From Intestinibacillus massiliensis (GTDB taxonomy: Bacteria; Bacillota; Clostridia; Oscillospirales; Butyricicoccaceae), in the NCBI GenBank assembly GCA_029267335.1, contig JAJUJC010000005.1, forward strand, positions 1 to 64,000: DNA of 64,000 nt, read 5' to 3'. A model generated the notes under the pieces. That model had not been told where the DNA came from. It worked only from the letters and a program-made list of their open reading frames with translations, and searched no databases. Made by a program: the position numbers and the translations under genes. Below are positions 24,179 to 33,785 of the stretch, in pieces (within the stretch, counting starts at the first letter, position 1; each line of letters opens with the position of its first letter).

Positions 24179-27100
24179 TCATTTGATCTTGATGCCCAGT
24201 CGTTCCTCCGCCTCCGTGAGGTTGAGCATGAGCATTTTGGACACGCCCTGCTCCTGCATCGTCACACCGTAGAGCATATCCGCCTCTTCCATCGTGCCGC
24301 GTCGATGCGTGATGACGATGAACTGCGTGTTGTCCGACAGACGGCGGATGTACTGCGCATAGCGCGCGACATTGACGTCGTCGAGCGCGGCTTCGATCTC
24401 GTCGAGCACGCAGAACGGTGTCGGACGCACCTTGAGGATCGCAAAATACAGCGCGATCGCGACAAATGCCTTTTCACCGCCCGATAACAGCGTGATGGTC
24501 TTGAGCGCCTTGCCCGGCGGGGAGACGCGGATTTCAATGCCGCAGCCCAGAATATCCGAGGTGTCCTCCAGTTGCAGCTCCGCGTGGCCGCCGCCGAAGA
24601 TCTCGCGGAAGGTCTCGCCGAAATACGCGTTCAGCTTGGCAAACTCGCTCGCGAAGATCTCCTTCATATTTTCGGTGAGCTGGTCGATGACCTTGTACAG
24701 CTCGCGCTGCGCCTTTTCCAGATCGTCCTTTTGCGTGCCGAGGAACTCATACCGCTCGCGCAGCTTTTCGTACTCCTCGACCGCGTCAAGGTTGACGTTG
24801 CCGAGCGCACGCAGACGGGTCTTGAGGTTCGCCGCGTCCTTTTCCGCCTGCGCCACATCGGCAAGCGGCTGCGCAACGAGCGCGGCGGGTGTGGGTGTCA
24901 ATTCATAGCTTTCCCACATTTTATCCAAAATTTGCGTCTCTTCGCTTTTTAACTGCACGCCCTGCGTTTCCAGTCGCGCGTGCTCGCGTTCGAGCGCGAG
25001 AATGGTGTCGCCCTGCGTCTGGATCTCCTTGTCGACCGTGGTTTTATCGCCCTCGACACGCAGCCGCTGCTGCGCCGAAGAAGCAATCAGACCGCGCAGC
25101 TCCTCCGCCGTCTGCGTGTCGCGTGCCTTGGTCTCGTCCGCGTGGGACAGTTCGTCCCGCATGCGCGCGATCTCCGCACGGAAACCCGCGACCGCGTCCT
25201 CGTTTCCGGTCAGCGTGTCCGCCATGTCGCGCCGCACCGCTTCGAGATCGGTCAGCGCGCGGCGTTCCGCCGCGGCTTCGGTGCGTGCTTCGGTCAGCGC
25301 GGTCGTCAGATTTGTGAGCGTATCGTCGTTTTGTTCCTGCTGCGTCTGAAGCGCGTGCAGCGCGGCGTGCTCCTGCGCAATGCGCTGCACGCATGCGGCA
25401 AGCTGCGTATCGAGCGCCGCAAGCGCTTCGGTTTTTTGCGCAGCGGTCTGCTCATAGCGCGTGCGTGCCGCCGCGAGGTCGTCGCGCTCGAGCACGAGTG
25501 CATCGTGCCGCTGCCGCAGGTTGTCGAGCAGCGCGGCGCGCTGTCCGAGCACGGCGGTCAGACGCGTGTGATCTTCCTGCGCGCGCACCCGTTCCGCGTC
25601 GATCGCCTTACTGTCAAAATCGAGCGCGGCAAGCTCGTGCCGCGCACTCGCAAGCGCAGCTTCCGCCTGTTCGCGCTGTGCGTTCAGCGTGCGCTGCTGC
25701 TCCTCGAGTGTGCGCAGTTTTGCCGCGCGCGCAAGCACGCCGGTCGACTTGGACGCCGAGCCACCGGTCATCGCGCCGCCCGCCTGCAAAATTTGTCCGT
25801 CCTTCGTGACGATGCGAAAACGGTTGCCGTACGCCTTCGCAAGCGCGAGCGCGTTATCGAGCGTGTCTGCAACGACCGTACGTCCGAGTAGGTTGGAAAG
25901 CACATCGCGATATGCGGGCGCACACTGCACGAGCGTATCCGCCGTACCGCAAAAGCCGCGTGCACGCTCCAGCCCCTGCTCGCGCAGTATGGACGGACGG
26001 ATCGTATCCAGCGGCAGAAAAGTCGCGCGTCCGCCGTCGGCGCGTTTTAAGTATTCGATGGCGTCACGACCAACGCGAGGGGTGTCGACGACGATGTTCG
26101 ATGCCGCCGCACCAAGCGCGGTCTCGACCGCGAGAATGTATTCATCGGGCACGTCGATCAGTGCGGACACCGGCCCGTGTACGCCCGGCATCGCGCCGCG
26201 CGCCGCGCGGGTCATGATGGTCTTGACGCTGCGGGAAAATCCCTCGTAATCCTTCTGCATCTCACGCAGCATACGCACGCGGTTGTCGCAGTCGGTGCAT
26301 GCCGCGGCAAGACGGCGGCTGTCCGCTTCGAGTGTTTCCACCTTTTTGCGGCGGCTGTCCGCCTTGAGCGTCACGCCCGCGAGTTTGTTGCGGCAGCCGG
26401 CAAGGATGCCCTCGCACGCGGCAAGTTCGTGTTCGAGCTGCTGTCCGGTGCGTTCCTCCTGCGCAAGCTGCTGCGCCGCGCGTGCGATGTCGCCCGCGAT
26501 CGTGTCGCGCCGCGTACCCAGATTGTCGAGCGCAGTGCGCGCGGCGGTGCGTTCCAGTTCGAGCGCAAAGCGCGCCTGGGTATGTGCCTGCCGCGCGTCC
26601 TCCTCCGCTGCAATGCGCGCGCGCACCTGTTCGGTTTGCGCACGCAGATCATCGTCCCGGGCGATGCACGCGTCGCGCTGCGCAGACAGTGTCGCAATCT
26701 GCGCGTCGAGCGTGCCGCACCGTGTACGGCGCTCTGCAAGCTGCGCTTCGAGTGAGCGCGCCTGCTCCGCTTGCCGCGTGCTTTCGCGCTCGGTGCGCTC
26801 GATATTTTCCTCGTGGTTGCGGATGCTCGCGGCAAGCACGGCGCAGCGGCTCTCGTGTCCCGCGATGCGCTGCTCATGCTCGCGCAGCTGCACGCGCAGC
26901 CGCTCGGTCTCCGCGTCGATCCGGTGCAGGTCGGCGGCAAGCGTTTCGCTGCGCGCATACAGCGTATCGCGTGCGGCGGTCTCCCGCGCGAGCTGATCGG
27001 CGCAGACCTGCGTGTCCGCGGCGTTTTTCGCCGTGTCGGTGCGCAGGCGCTCCAGCCCGACCAGCCACAGTGACACCTCGAGCACGCGCAGCTCATCGCG

Positions 27101-27754
27101 CAGCAGCAGATACTGCTTCGCCTTTTCCGCCTGCTTCTCGAGCGGCTCCTTCTGGTTTTCCAGTTCCGCATAAATGTCGCGGATGCGTGCAAGATTGTCC
27201 TCGGTCGCGGCAAGGCGGCGCTCCGCCTCTTCCTTGCGGTAGCGGAACTTCGTGATGCCCGCCGCCTCCTCAAAGACCTCGCGGCGATCCTCGCTCTTGA
27301 GCGACAAAATTTCGTCGATACGTCCCTGCCCGATGATGGAATAGCCATCTCGCCCCAAACCGGTGTCCATGAACAGTTCATGGATATCGCGCAGACGGCA
27401 GTGTTTTTTGTTGATGGAATATTCGCTCTCGCCCGAGCGATAGTAGCGGCGGGTGACCATAATCTCGGAAAAATCCGAGCGGAACACATGCGCCGCATTG
27501 TCCAAAATGAGCGAGACCTCGGCAAAGCCGACCGGTCCGCGTTTGACCGTGCCGCCGAAAATGACATCCTCCATTTTTGCACCGCGCAGGCTGCGGGAGG
27601 ACTGCTCGCCGAGCACCCAGCGGATTGCGTCGGAAATATTGGACTTGCCGCTGCCGTTCGGGCCGACGATCGCTGTCAAACCCCCGAGAAACTGTATTTC
27701 GGTTTTATCCGGAAAGGACTTGAAGCCCTGAAGCTGCAAGCTTTTGAGAACCAT
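24179..27754 (-). CDS. smc: Chromosome segregation protein SMC
   Basis: The SMC ATPase compacts and aligns sister chromosomes together with ScpA and ScpB (not in this window). The 1191-residue product has Walker A GPNGSGKS (31-38) in the N-terminal head, about 330 residues of coiled coil, a hinge around 500-650 with GVHGPVSALIDV and the Gly-rich GGAMTGGS, a second coiled coil, then the C-head with signature LLSGGEKAFVAIAL and Walker B FCVLDEIEAALDD. The arms are rich in Ala/Arg/Glu/Gln as expected. It heads a long leftward operon ending with leuS; the rnc terminator isolates it from upstream genes. Confidence 0.98.
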   Translation of the reverse strand: MVLKSLQLQGFKSFPDKTEIQFLGGLTAIVGPNGSGKSNISDAIRWVLGEQSSRSLRGAKMEDVIFGGTVKRGPVGFAEVSLILDNAAHVFRSDFSEIMVTRRYYRSGESEYSINKKHCRLRDIHELFMDTGLGRDGYSIIGQGRIDEILSLKSEDRREVFEEAAGITKFRYRKEEAERRLAATEDNLARIRDIYAELENQKEPLEKQAEKAKQYLLLRDELRVLEVSLWLVGLERLRTDTAKNAADTQVCADQLARETAARDTLYARSETLAADLHRIDAETERLRVQLREHEQRIAGHESRCAVLAASIRNHEENIERTERESTRQAEQARSLEAQLAERRTRCGTLDAQIATLSAQRDACIARDDDLRAQTEQVRARIAAEEDARQAHTQARFALELERTAARTALDNLGTRRDTIAGDIARAAQQLAQEERTGQQLEHELAACEGILAGCRNKLAGVTLKADSRRKKVETLEADSRRLAAACTDCDNRVRMLREMQKDYEGFSRSVKTIMTRAARGAMPGVHGPVSALIDVPDEYILAVETALGAAASNIVVDTPRVGRDAIEYLKRADGGRATFLPLDTIRPSILREQGLERARGFCGTADTLVQCAPAYRDVLSNLLGRTVVADTLDNALALAKAYGNRFRIVTKDGQILQAGGAMTGGSASKSTGVLARAAKLRTLEEQQRTLNAQREQAEAALASARHELAALDFDSKAIDAERVRAQEDHTRLTAVLGQRAALLDNLRQRHDALVLERDDLAAARTRYEQTAAQKTEALAALDTQLAACVQRIAQEHAALHALQTQQEQNDDTLTNLTTALTEARTEAAAERRALTDLEAVRRDMADTLTGNEDAVAGFRAEIARMRDELSHADETKARDTQTAEELRGLIASSAQQRLRVEGDKTTVDKEIQTQGDTILALEREHARLETQGVQLKSEETQILDKMWESYELTPTPAALVAQPLADVAQAEKDAANLKTRLRALGNVNLDAVEEYEKLRERYEFLGTQKDDLEKAQRELYKVIDQLTENMKEIFASEFAKLNAYFGETFREIFGGGHAELQLEDTSDILGCGIEIRVSPPGKALKTITLLSGGEKAFVAIALYFAILKVRPTPFCVLDEIEAALDDVNVARYAQYIRRLSDNTQFIVITHRRGTMEEADMLYGVTMQEQGVSKMLMLNLTEAEERLGIKIK

Positions 27755-27865
27755 GCGGCACCTCTCATCAAATGATTACTTTCAGTTTATCACGTTCCCC
27801 AGTCCGGCGCAATGCGATGGGCTACGAAATTTGTGGTTTATGCGTGTTTTACGCGATTTGAGATG

Positions 27866-27894
27866 AAAAAAGCCGGAAGCTACTTCCGGCTTTT
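27866..27894 (-). terminator. Terminator of rnc
   Basis: A 12-bp stem AAAAGCCGGAAG/CTTCCGGCTTTT with loop CTA. Read on the minus strand it ends in a T run, 4 nt after the rnc stop. Confidence 0.92.
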
Positions 27895-27898
27895 GCGT

Positions 27899-28576
27899 TT
27901 ATACTTCACCCATCAGCTCGAGCGCCTGCTTTGCCGCCATCTGCTCGGCTTCCTTTTTGCTGCGGCCCGCACCGGTGGCGAAAATGTTGCTGTTGAGCAG
28001 CAGCTGCATCGTAAACGTCTTGTCGTGGTCGGGACCTTCCTCGCCGGCAAGGCGGTATTCGAGCGTTTCCTGCTTGCTCTTCTGCACGATTTCCTGCAGC
28101 ATGGTCTTGTAGTCCTTGAACATCCCGCCGCGACGTGCGTGCTCCGCCTTGCGCGGCACGAAATCGAGCACGAATGCGCGTGCGGGTTCGATGCCGCCGT
28201 CGAGATAAATCGCGCCGAGCAGGGCCTCGGTCGCATCCGCGAGGATGGAGGGACGCTGCCGTCCGCCACCGGTCTCCTCGCCGTGTCCGAGCTTGATTTC
28301 CCCATCGATGCCGAGTTCTTTGGCGATTTCATACAGTGCCTGTTCGCAAACGACTGCCGCGCGCAGCTTGGTGAGCTCGCCCTCGGGCAGTTCGGGATAT
28401 TTGTTGAACAGGTAGTCGGCGGTAACAAAGCCGAGTACGGAATCGCCAAGGAACTCCAGCCGCTCGTTATGGTGCAGACGGCGCTCCCGATGCTCATTGG
28501 CATAGGAGGAATGGGTCATCGCGGTTTGAAACAGCGCGTCGTTTTGAAAATGATAGCCGATCTTGTCCATCAGCAT
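27899..28576 (-). CDS. rnc: Ribonuclease III
   Basis: Double-strand-specific endonuclease for rRNA maturation and mRNA turnover. The 225-residue product has the signature NERLEFLGDS (catalytic Glu41, Asp45) and DATEALLGAIYLD (Asp114, Glu117), then a double-stranded RNA-binding domain from about 157 ending in SKKEAEQMAAKQALE. AAGGAG precedes the ATG at 28576. It follows acpP across a gap containing a stem without a T tract, and ends in a strong terminator before smc. Confidence 0.97.
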   Translation of the reverse strand: MLMDKIGYHFQNDALFQTAMTHSSYANEHRERRLHHNERLEFLGDSVLGFVTADYLFNKYPELPEGELTKLRAAVVCEQALYEIAKELGIDGEIKLGHGEETGGGRQRPSILADATEALLGAIYLDGGIEPARAFVLDFVPRKAEHARRGGMFKDYKTMLQEIVQKSKQETLEYRLAGEEGPDHDKTFTMQLLLNSNIFATGAGRSKKEAEQMAAKQALELMGEV

Positions 28577-28660
28577 GGGTTCTTCTCCTTTTCTGCTGGC
28601 GGAAAACGCGCAGGAGCCTTGTGAAAAAGGCTCCTGCCCGCACGTTCCGTCCTATTGCTT

Positions 28661-28894
28661 TCAATCCTCGGCATCTCCGAGCAGCCGGACGATGTCTCCG
28701 ATCGTGCGCACGCCCGCGGCGCGCGCTTCGGTGATCTCTCCGGTGTCGAACTCCTCTTCGAGCGCCATGGACAGCTCGACCAGATCGAGCGAATCCGCGC
28801 CGAGGTCGTCCTCGAGCGAGGTGTCCATGGTCAGCTCTTCGATTTCGACACCAAACTGCTCCGCAATGAGCTCACACAGCTTTTCGAATACCAT
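28661..28894 (-). CDS. acpP: Acyl carrier protein
   Basis: Carries growing acyl chains in fatty-acid synthesis. The 77-residue, very acidic protein has the phosphopantetheine site GADSLDLVEL (Ser35). The start at 28894 has GGAGG about 10 nt upstream. It is placed between plsX and rnc, the usual Firmicutes context (plsX-...-acpP-rnc-smc), and has its own promoter at 28954-28982. Confidence 0.97.
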   Translation of the reverse strand: MVFEKLCELIAEQFGVEIEELTMDTSLEDDLGADSLDLVELSMALEEEFDTGEITEARAAGVRTIGDIVRLLGDAED

Positions 28895-28953
28895 ATTATT
28901 TTCCCTCCGCTTTACGCGCCGTTTCACGCGGCGCATGCCATTTCTCATTTCTG

Positions 28954-28982
28954 ATAATAGTGTGTGCCGTGCACGCTGTCAA
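28954..28982 (-). promoter_or_regulatory. Promoter of acpP-rnc
   Basis: On the minus strand TTGACA (28977-28982), a 17-bp spacer and TATTAT (28954-28959), in the gap after plsX. It allows acyl carrier protein to be made at a higher level than the genes upstream. Confidence 0.85.
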
Positions 28983-29001
28983 GAGGGAAAGGCGCGATTT
29001 C

Positions 29002-30021
29002 TCAGTCCTGTGTGACGGTCATGTGCGCGATGTTTTGCTGCACCGCTTCGATCATGCCGCTCTTGGTGTACGCGATCGCCTGACGCACGGCATTTTTAAA
29101 CGCCATTTCATTCGACGAGCCGTGCGCCTTGATGACCGGACGCGCGATACCGAGGAACGGCGCGCCGCCGACCTTGTCCTGATTGAACAGGTCGCGGAAG
29201 TCGTCCATGCCGGATTTGCACGCGAGGTAGCTCAGCTTGGTCAGCGCGTTGTGCATAAACACGTCCTTGATCGCACCGCCCATGAACTTTGCCACGCCCT
29301 CGATGGTCTTGAGCATGACGTTGCCCGCGAAACCGTCGATGACTGCCACGTCGCACGCGCCGAGCGGCACATCGCGTCCCTCGACGTTGCCGACCCAGTT
29401 GATAAAGCCCTCGTCGCCTGCCTTTTGCAGCAGCGCATACGCCTCTCGGCGCAGCGGATCGCCCTTGGAGTCCTCCGCGCCGTTGTTAACGAGTCCCACG
29501 CGCGGCTTTGCCACGCCGACGATCTTCTCCATATACAGGCTGCCCAAAAATCCGAATTGTAGCAGATATTCCGGTGTGCACTCCGTGTTCGCCCCCGCGT
29601 CGACCAGCATGAACTGACCGCCGCTGCACGGCAGCAGCGGCGCGAGCGCGGCGCGGCGGATGCCCTTGATGCGGCCACCATACAGCGTAGCGCCGGACAG
29701 CAGCGCGCCCGTGTTGCCCGCGGACACGACCGCGTCGCCCTCGCCCGCTTTGAGCATCTTGAGCGCGACCGCCATCGAGCTTTCCGGACGGCGCCGCAGC
29801 GCGGTCGCAGGGTCATCGTGCATATCGACCGCATCGGGCGCATGCACGATGGACAGATGCGGCACGCTCTGCGCGTTCTGTGTTTTCAGCAGCTCGCGCA
29901 GCTTGCCCTCGTCCCCGACGAGCACGATCTCTTCTCCGTATTCCTGCGCGGCGAGCACAGCGCCCGCAACGCAGGCTGCGGGGGCGTTGTCACCGCCCAT
30001 TGCATCGAGCAGAATCTTCAT
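29002..30021 (-). CDS. plsX: Phosphate acyltransferase PlsX
   Basis: Makes acyl-phosphate from acyl-ACP, the first step toward phosphatidic acid by the PlsX/PlsY route. The 339-residue product has the N-terminal ILLDAMGGDNAP, SAGNTGALLSGA and the C-terminal APFLGIARPVIKAHGSS. Its ATG overlaps the trmFO stop as ATGA. No fapR or fabD/fabG neighbours are present; acpP follows under its own promoter. Confidence 0.97.
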   Translation of the reverse strand: MKILLDAMGGDNAPAACVAGAVLAAQEYGEEIVLVGDEGKLRELLKTQNAQSVPHLSIVHAPDAVDMHDDPATALRRRPESSMAVALKMLKAGEGDAVVSAGNTGALLSGATLYGGRIKGIRRAALAPLLPCSGGQFMLVDAGANTECTPEYLLQFGFLGSLYMEKIVGVAKPRVGLVNNGAEDSKGDPLRREAYALLQKAGDEGFINWVGNVEGRDVPLGACDVAVIDGFAGNVMLKTIEGVAKFMGGAIKDVFMHNALTKLSYLACKSGMDDFRDLFNQDKVGGAPFLGIARPVIKAHGSSNEMAFKNAVRQAIAYTKSGMIEAVQQNIAHMTVTQD

Positions 30022-31343
30022 TTTTGTTCCTCCATGATGCCCTGCAACACCTCAAGCGCGCGCGCCGAGATGGCGAGATTCTTTTCGCGTTTTTTGTTCT
30101 TGCCCTTGACACGGTAATCGAGCGGGTCAAGGATGCCGAAATTGATGTTCATCGGCTGGAACTTGGTCACGGTCTGGTTGGAAATATAGCGTCCGAGCGC
30201 ACCGATCGCGGTCGTCGCGGGGAAATCGGGCGCGGGCGCGCCGGTCAACTCGCACGCAGTCGCAAGCCCCGCAAGGAAACCCGACGCGTTGGACTCGATA
30301 TAGCCCTCGACGCCGGTCATCTGTCCGGCAAAGCGCACATCGGGATGCGCGCGCAGCGCATAGTTGTGATCGAGCAGACGCGGCGAGTCAAGGAAGGTGT
30401 TGCGATGCATCACGCCATAGCGCACATATTCCGCATCGCGCAGCGCGGGAATCATGGAAAACACGCGCTTTTGCTCCCCGAATTTTAGGTGCGTCTGGCA
30501 GCCGACCAGATTGTACAGCGTGCCCTGCGCGTTGTCACGCCGCAGCTGCAGCACCGCAAACGGATCTTTTCCGGTCTTGGGGTCAGGCAGACCGACCGGC
30601 TTTAAAGAGCCGAACAGCAGCGTATCGAAGCCGCGCCGTCCCATGACCTCGACCGGCATGCAGCCCTCAAACACCTTGGAGTCCTCAAAGCCGTGCACGG
30701 GTGCTTCCTGCGCGGTCGTCAGCGCGTTCCAGAACGCGTCATACTCCTCGCGGGACAGGGGGCAGTTGATGTAATCCGGCGTGCCCTTGTCGTAACGCGA
30801 GGCAAAGTACGCGCTGTCCATGTCGATGCTGTCAAACGTGACGATCGGCGCGGCAGCATCGTAAAAATGCAGGAACTCCCCGCCGACGAGCGTGTGGATG
30901 TCCTCAAAAAGCGCATCCGAGGTCAGCGGGCCGGTCGCGACGATGACCTTGCCCTCGCGCGGCACGCGTGTGACCTCGCCGTGCACGACCGTGATGTTCG
31001 GATGGCTCGTGATCTTTTCGGTGATGCGCGCGGCAAATGCCTCGCGGTCGACCGCAAGCGCACCGCCCGCGGGCGTTTCGGTCTCGTCCGCGCACGCGAT
31101 CACCAGACCGCCGAGCCGGCGCAGTTCCTCTTTGAGCAGTCCTGCGGCGTTCGTCAGCTCGTTCGAGCGCAGGGAGTTCGAGCACACAAGCTCCCCGAAC
31201 GCATCGGAATGGTGCGCGGGTGTGCGCTTTTCGGGCTTCATTTCGTGCAGCTCGACCGCAATGCCGCGCTGCGCGAGCTGCCATGCCGCCTCGCATCCCG
31301 CAAGCCCTGCCCCGATCACGACGACCTTATTCTGCTGCTCCAT
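30018..31343 (-). CDS. trmFO: Methylenetetrahydrofolate-tRNA-(uracil-5-)-methyltransferase TrmFO
   Basis: Folate- and FAD-dependent enzyme forming m5U54 in tRNA T loops. The 441-residue product has an N-terminal FAD site VIGAGLAGCEAAWQLA and family blocks LVCSNSLRSNE, ATGPLTSDALF, GYIESNASGFLAGL and FQPMNINFGILD. The ATG at 31343 has AGGAGG 6-7 nt upstream, inside the topA 3' end (17-nt overlap). The frame stays open about 480 nt further upstream only because it runs through the topA Lys/Ala-rich tail in another frame; that extension is not real. Confidence 0.96.
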   Translation of the reverse strand: MEQQNKVVVIGAGLAGCEAAWQLAQRGIAVELHEMKPEKRTPAHHSDAFGELVCSNSLRSNELTNAAGLLKEELRRLGGLVIACADETETPAGGALAVDREAFAARITEKITSHPNITVVHGEVTRVPREGKVIVATGPLTSDALFEDIHTLVGGEFLHFYDAAAPIVTFDSIDMDSAYFASRYDKGTPDYINCPLSREEYDAFWNALTTAQEAPVHGFEDSKVFEGCMPVEVMGRRGFDTLLFGSLKPVGLPDPKTGKDPFAVLQLRRDNAQGTLYNLVGCQTHLKFGEQKRVFSMIPALRDAEYVRYGVMHRNTFLDSPRLLDHNYALRAHPDVRFAGQMTGVEGYIESNASGFLAGLATACELTGAPAPDFPATTAIGALGRYISNQTVTKFQPMNINFGILDPLDYRVKGKNKKREKNLAISARALEVLQGIMEEQK

Positions 31344-33741
31344 CCGTGTCCTCCTGCTTTGCCTTCTTCGTGGTCTTTCTCGTGGTGGTTTTCTTCGCGG
31401 CGGCCGTCTTGCTCGCCGTCGTCTTTTTCGCCGCGGGCTTCTTCTCGGTCTTTTCCGCGGTCTTTTTTGTGGTTTTCTTTGCGGCGGTCTTCGTCGCGGT
31501 CTTTTTGGCGGTCGTCTTTTTCGCCGCCTTCTTTGCCGCCTTGCCCTCGGCTTCCTCGCGGGCGCGTTCCTCCTCGCGTTCCTTTGCCTTGGCGGCACGC
31601 GCTTCCCGGCGCAGGCGGTTCTTCTCCGCCTCCTCGGGCGATACGCCCTCCTTGACCAGTTCGGCATAGCCGCAGCCCTCGCGCAGGCACACGTCCTTGA
31701 CCTCCTTGGAGTCGCGGTCGGTGTGGCGGAAGAGCGACGAGTCGCACACCGGGCACTTGGTTTTGAGCGGTTTGTCCCATGTGATGAACGAGCATTCCGG
31801 GTATTTGTCGCAGCTATAGTAGACATAGCCGCGCGCGGACTTCTTCTTGACGACCTTCGCGCCGCAGACCGGACACGCGGCGCCCGTATCCTCGGTGATC
31901 GCCTTGGTGTTTGTGCACTCGGGATAGCCCGGGCACGCGAGGAACTTGCCGAAGCGGCCGTTTTTGATGACCATGTTGCGTCCGCACTTGTCGCAGATCA
32001 CGTCCGTCACCTCGTCCTCGATCTTGATACGCTGCCCTTCGAGCGCGGTTTCCGCGTCGCGCAGCGCACCCTCGAAGCCCTTGTAGAAGTTTTTGAGCAG
32101 GGTAACATAATCCAATCGACCCGCTTCGACCTCGTCAAGCTCGTTTTCCATGTGCGCGGTAAATTCGTAGTCTGCGATGACCATAAAGCGATCGACGAGC
32201 AGACCGGTCACGCCCTCGCCGAGCGGGGTCGGACGCAGCGCGCGGCTCTCCTTGGTCACATAGTCGCGTGCCTCGATCGTGGAGATCGTTGGCGCGTAGG
32301 TCGACGGACGACCGATTCCGCGTTCCTCCATCGCGCGGATGAGCGACGCTTCCGTGTAGCGTGCAGGCGGCTGGGTGAAATGCTGCGCGGGGTCGATCTT
32401 CTCCGCGGTCAGCACGTCTCCCTCGGCAAACGCGGGCAGCGCCTTACCCGTGCCGGAATCCTTCTTTTCGTCGTCGGTCGACTCGACGTAGACCGCGGTG
32501 AAGCCCGCGAACGCGACCGTATAGCCGCTTGCGCGGAAGGTATAGCGGTCGGCATAAAGGTCGGCGGACACCGTGTCAAGGATGGCGTCTGCCATCTGGC
32601 ACGCGACAAAGCGCGACCAGATGAGCTTGTACAGCTTATACTGGTCGGCGGTCAGCGAGTCGTGGATCATGTCCGGCTCCAGCTCGATGTGCGACGGGCG
32701 GATCGCTTCATGTGCGTCCTGCGCACCGCCCTTGGTCTTGTAAACGCGTACCTTGCCCGGATAATACGGCGCACCGTAGCGGCTTTTGATGAACTCCGCG
32801 GCGGCGGCGGTTGCCTCGTCCGCCAGGCGCAGGGAGTCGGTTCTCATGTAAGTGATGAGACCGGTCAGACCGTGTCCCTCGATCTCGACACCCTCATACA
32901 GCTCCTGCGCGACGCTCATCGTGCGGCGCGGGGTCATGTTGAGTTTACGCGACGCCTCCTGTTGGAGCGTCGAGGTAATGAACGGCGCGGCGGGAGATTT
33001 TTTCTTCTTCCCCTTTTTGATCGGACCAACCGTAAAGGGCTTTCCCTGCACGGCGGACACGATGCCCATGGTCGTTTCCTCATTGGTCAGCTCGATCTTG
33101 CCCTCCGCGTCGCCGTAAAAGCGCGCGGTGAACTGTCCGCCCTGCGCGGTGCGCAGCGCGGCCTCGATCGTCCAGTATTCCTCGGGCACAAACGCGCGGA
33201 TTTCGTTCTCGCGGTCGACGACCAGACGCGTCGCTACCGACTGCACACGGCCTGCGCTCAGTCCGCGCTTGACCTTGCGCCACAGAAAAGGCGAAAGCTC
33301 ATAGCCCACGACGCGGTCTAGGATGCGGCGCGCCTGCTGCGCGTTGACAAGGTCGATGTCGATGTCGCGTGGGTGCTCGATACCGTACTTGACCGCCTGC
33401 TTCGTAATCTCGTTAAAGGTGACACGCTGCGAGCGATGATCGCCCAGCATGAGCAGCTCCTTGAGATGCCACGAGATCGCTTCTCCTTCACGGTCAGGGT
33501 CAGTTGCGAGATAGACGAAGTCGCTCTCGTCTGCGGCGGCGCGCAGCTCGTTTATCATTTTTTCCTTGCCCTCGATGGGGATGTACTGGGGCTTGAAATC
33601 ATGTTCTATATCTACGCCCATCTTCTTTTTTGGAAGATCGCGCAGATGGCCCATAGAGGCCTTTACGACGTAGTCCGGACCCAAGTATTTGCCGATGGTC
33701 TTGGCTTTGGCCGGGGACTCGACGATTACCAGCTTAGACAT
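31327..33741 (-). CDS. topA: DNA topoisomerase I with a basic C-terminal tail
   Basis: Type IA enzyme that relaxes negative supercoils. The 804-residue product has a Toprim domain (IVESPAKAKTIG, ATDPDREGEAI), the catalytic tyrosine in TYMRTDSLRL and SAGRVQSVATRL. Three C-terminal zinc ribbons follow: CDKCG...CPGYPEC, CPVCG...CDKYPEC and CPVCD...CLREGC. The last roughly 90 residues are a Lys/Ala/Thr-rich tail (KKTTAKK-type repeats) resembling histone H1 and probably binding DNA non-specifically. It lies 44 nt downstream of dprA, a standard Firmicutes pairing. Confidence 0.97.
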   Translation of the reverse strand: MSKLVIVESPAKAKTIGKYLGPDYVVKASMGHLRDLPKKKMGVDIEHDFKPQYIPIEGKEKMINELRAAADESDFVYLATDPDREGEAISWHLKELLMLGDHRSQRVTFNEITKQAVKYGIEHPRDIDIDLVNAQQARRILDRVVGYELSPFLWRKVKRGLSAGRVQSVATRLVVDRENEIRAFVPEEYWTIEAALRTAQGGQFTARFYGDAEGKIELTNEETTMGIVSAVQGKPFTVGPIKKGKKKKSPAAPFITSTLQQEASRKLNMTPRRTMSVAQELYEGVEIEGHGLTGLITYMRTDSLRLADEATAAAAEFIKSRYGAPYYPGKVRVYKTKGGAQDAHEAIRPSHIELEPDMIHDSLTADQYKLYKLIWSRFVACQMADAILDTVSADLYADRYTFRASGYTVAFAGFTAVYVESTDDEKKDSGTGKALPAFAEGDVLTAEKIDPAQHFTQPPARYTEASLIRAMEERGIGRPSTYAPTISTIEARDYVTKESRALRPTPLGEGVTGLLVDRFMVIADYEFTAHMENELDEVEAGRLDYVTLLKNFYKGFEGALRDAETALEGQRIKIEDEVTDVICDKCGRNMVIKNGRFGKFLACPGYPECTNTKAITEDTGAACPVCGAKVVKKKSARGYVYYSCDKYPECSFITWDKPLKTKCPVCDSSLFRHTDRDSKEVKDVCLREGCGYAELVKEGVSPEEAEKNRLRREARAAKAKEREEERAREEAEGKAAKKAAKKTTAKKTATKTAAKKTTKKTAEKTEKKPAAKKTTASKTAAAKKTTTRKTTKKAKQEDTDGAAE

Positions 33742-33785
33742 AAATGGTATTCCTTTCGTTCGATAGCGTTGGGAAACGGCGGTGC

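Noticed and set aside
28611-28638. Terminator between acpP and rnc
   Set aside because: The stem CAGGAGCC/GGCTCCTG has a 10-nt loop and no T tract; at most it is a stability element.
31344-31826. 160-codon in-frame N-terminal extension of trmFO
   Set aside because: It is topA's Lys/Ala-rich tail read in another frame. The FAD-binding N-terminus and AGGAGG mark the true start at 31343.
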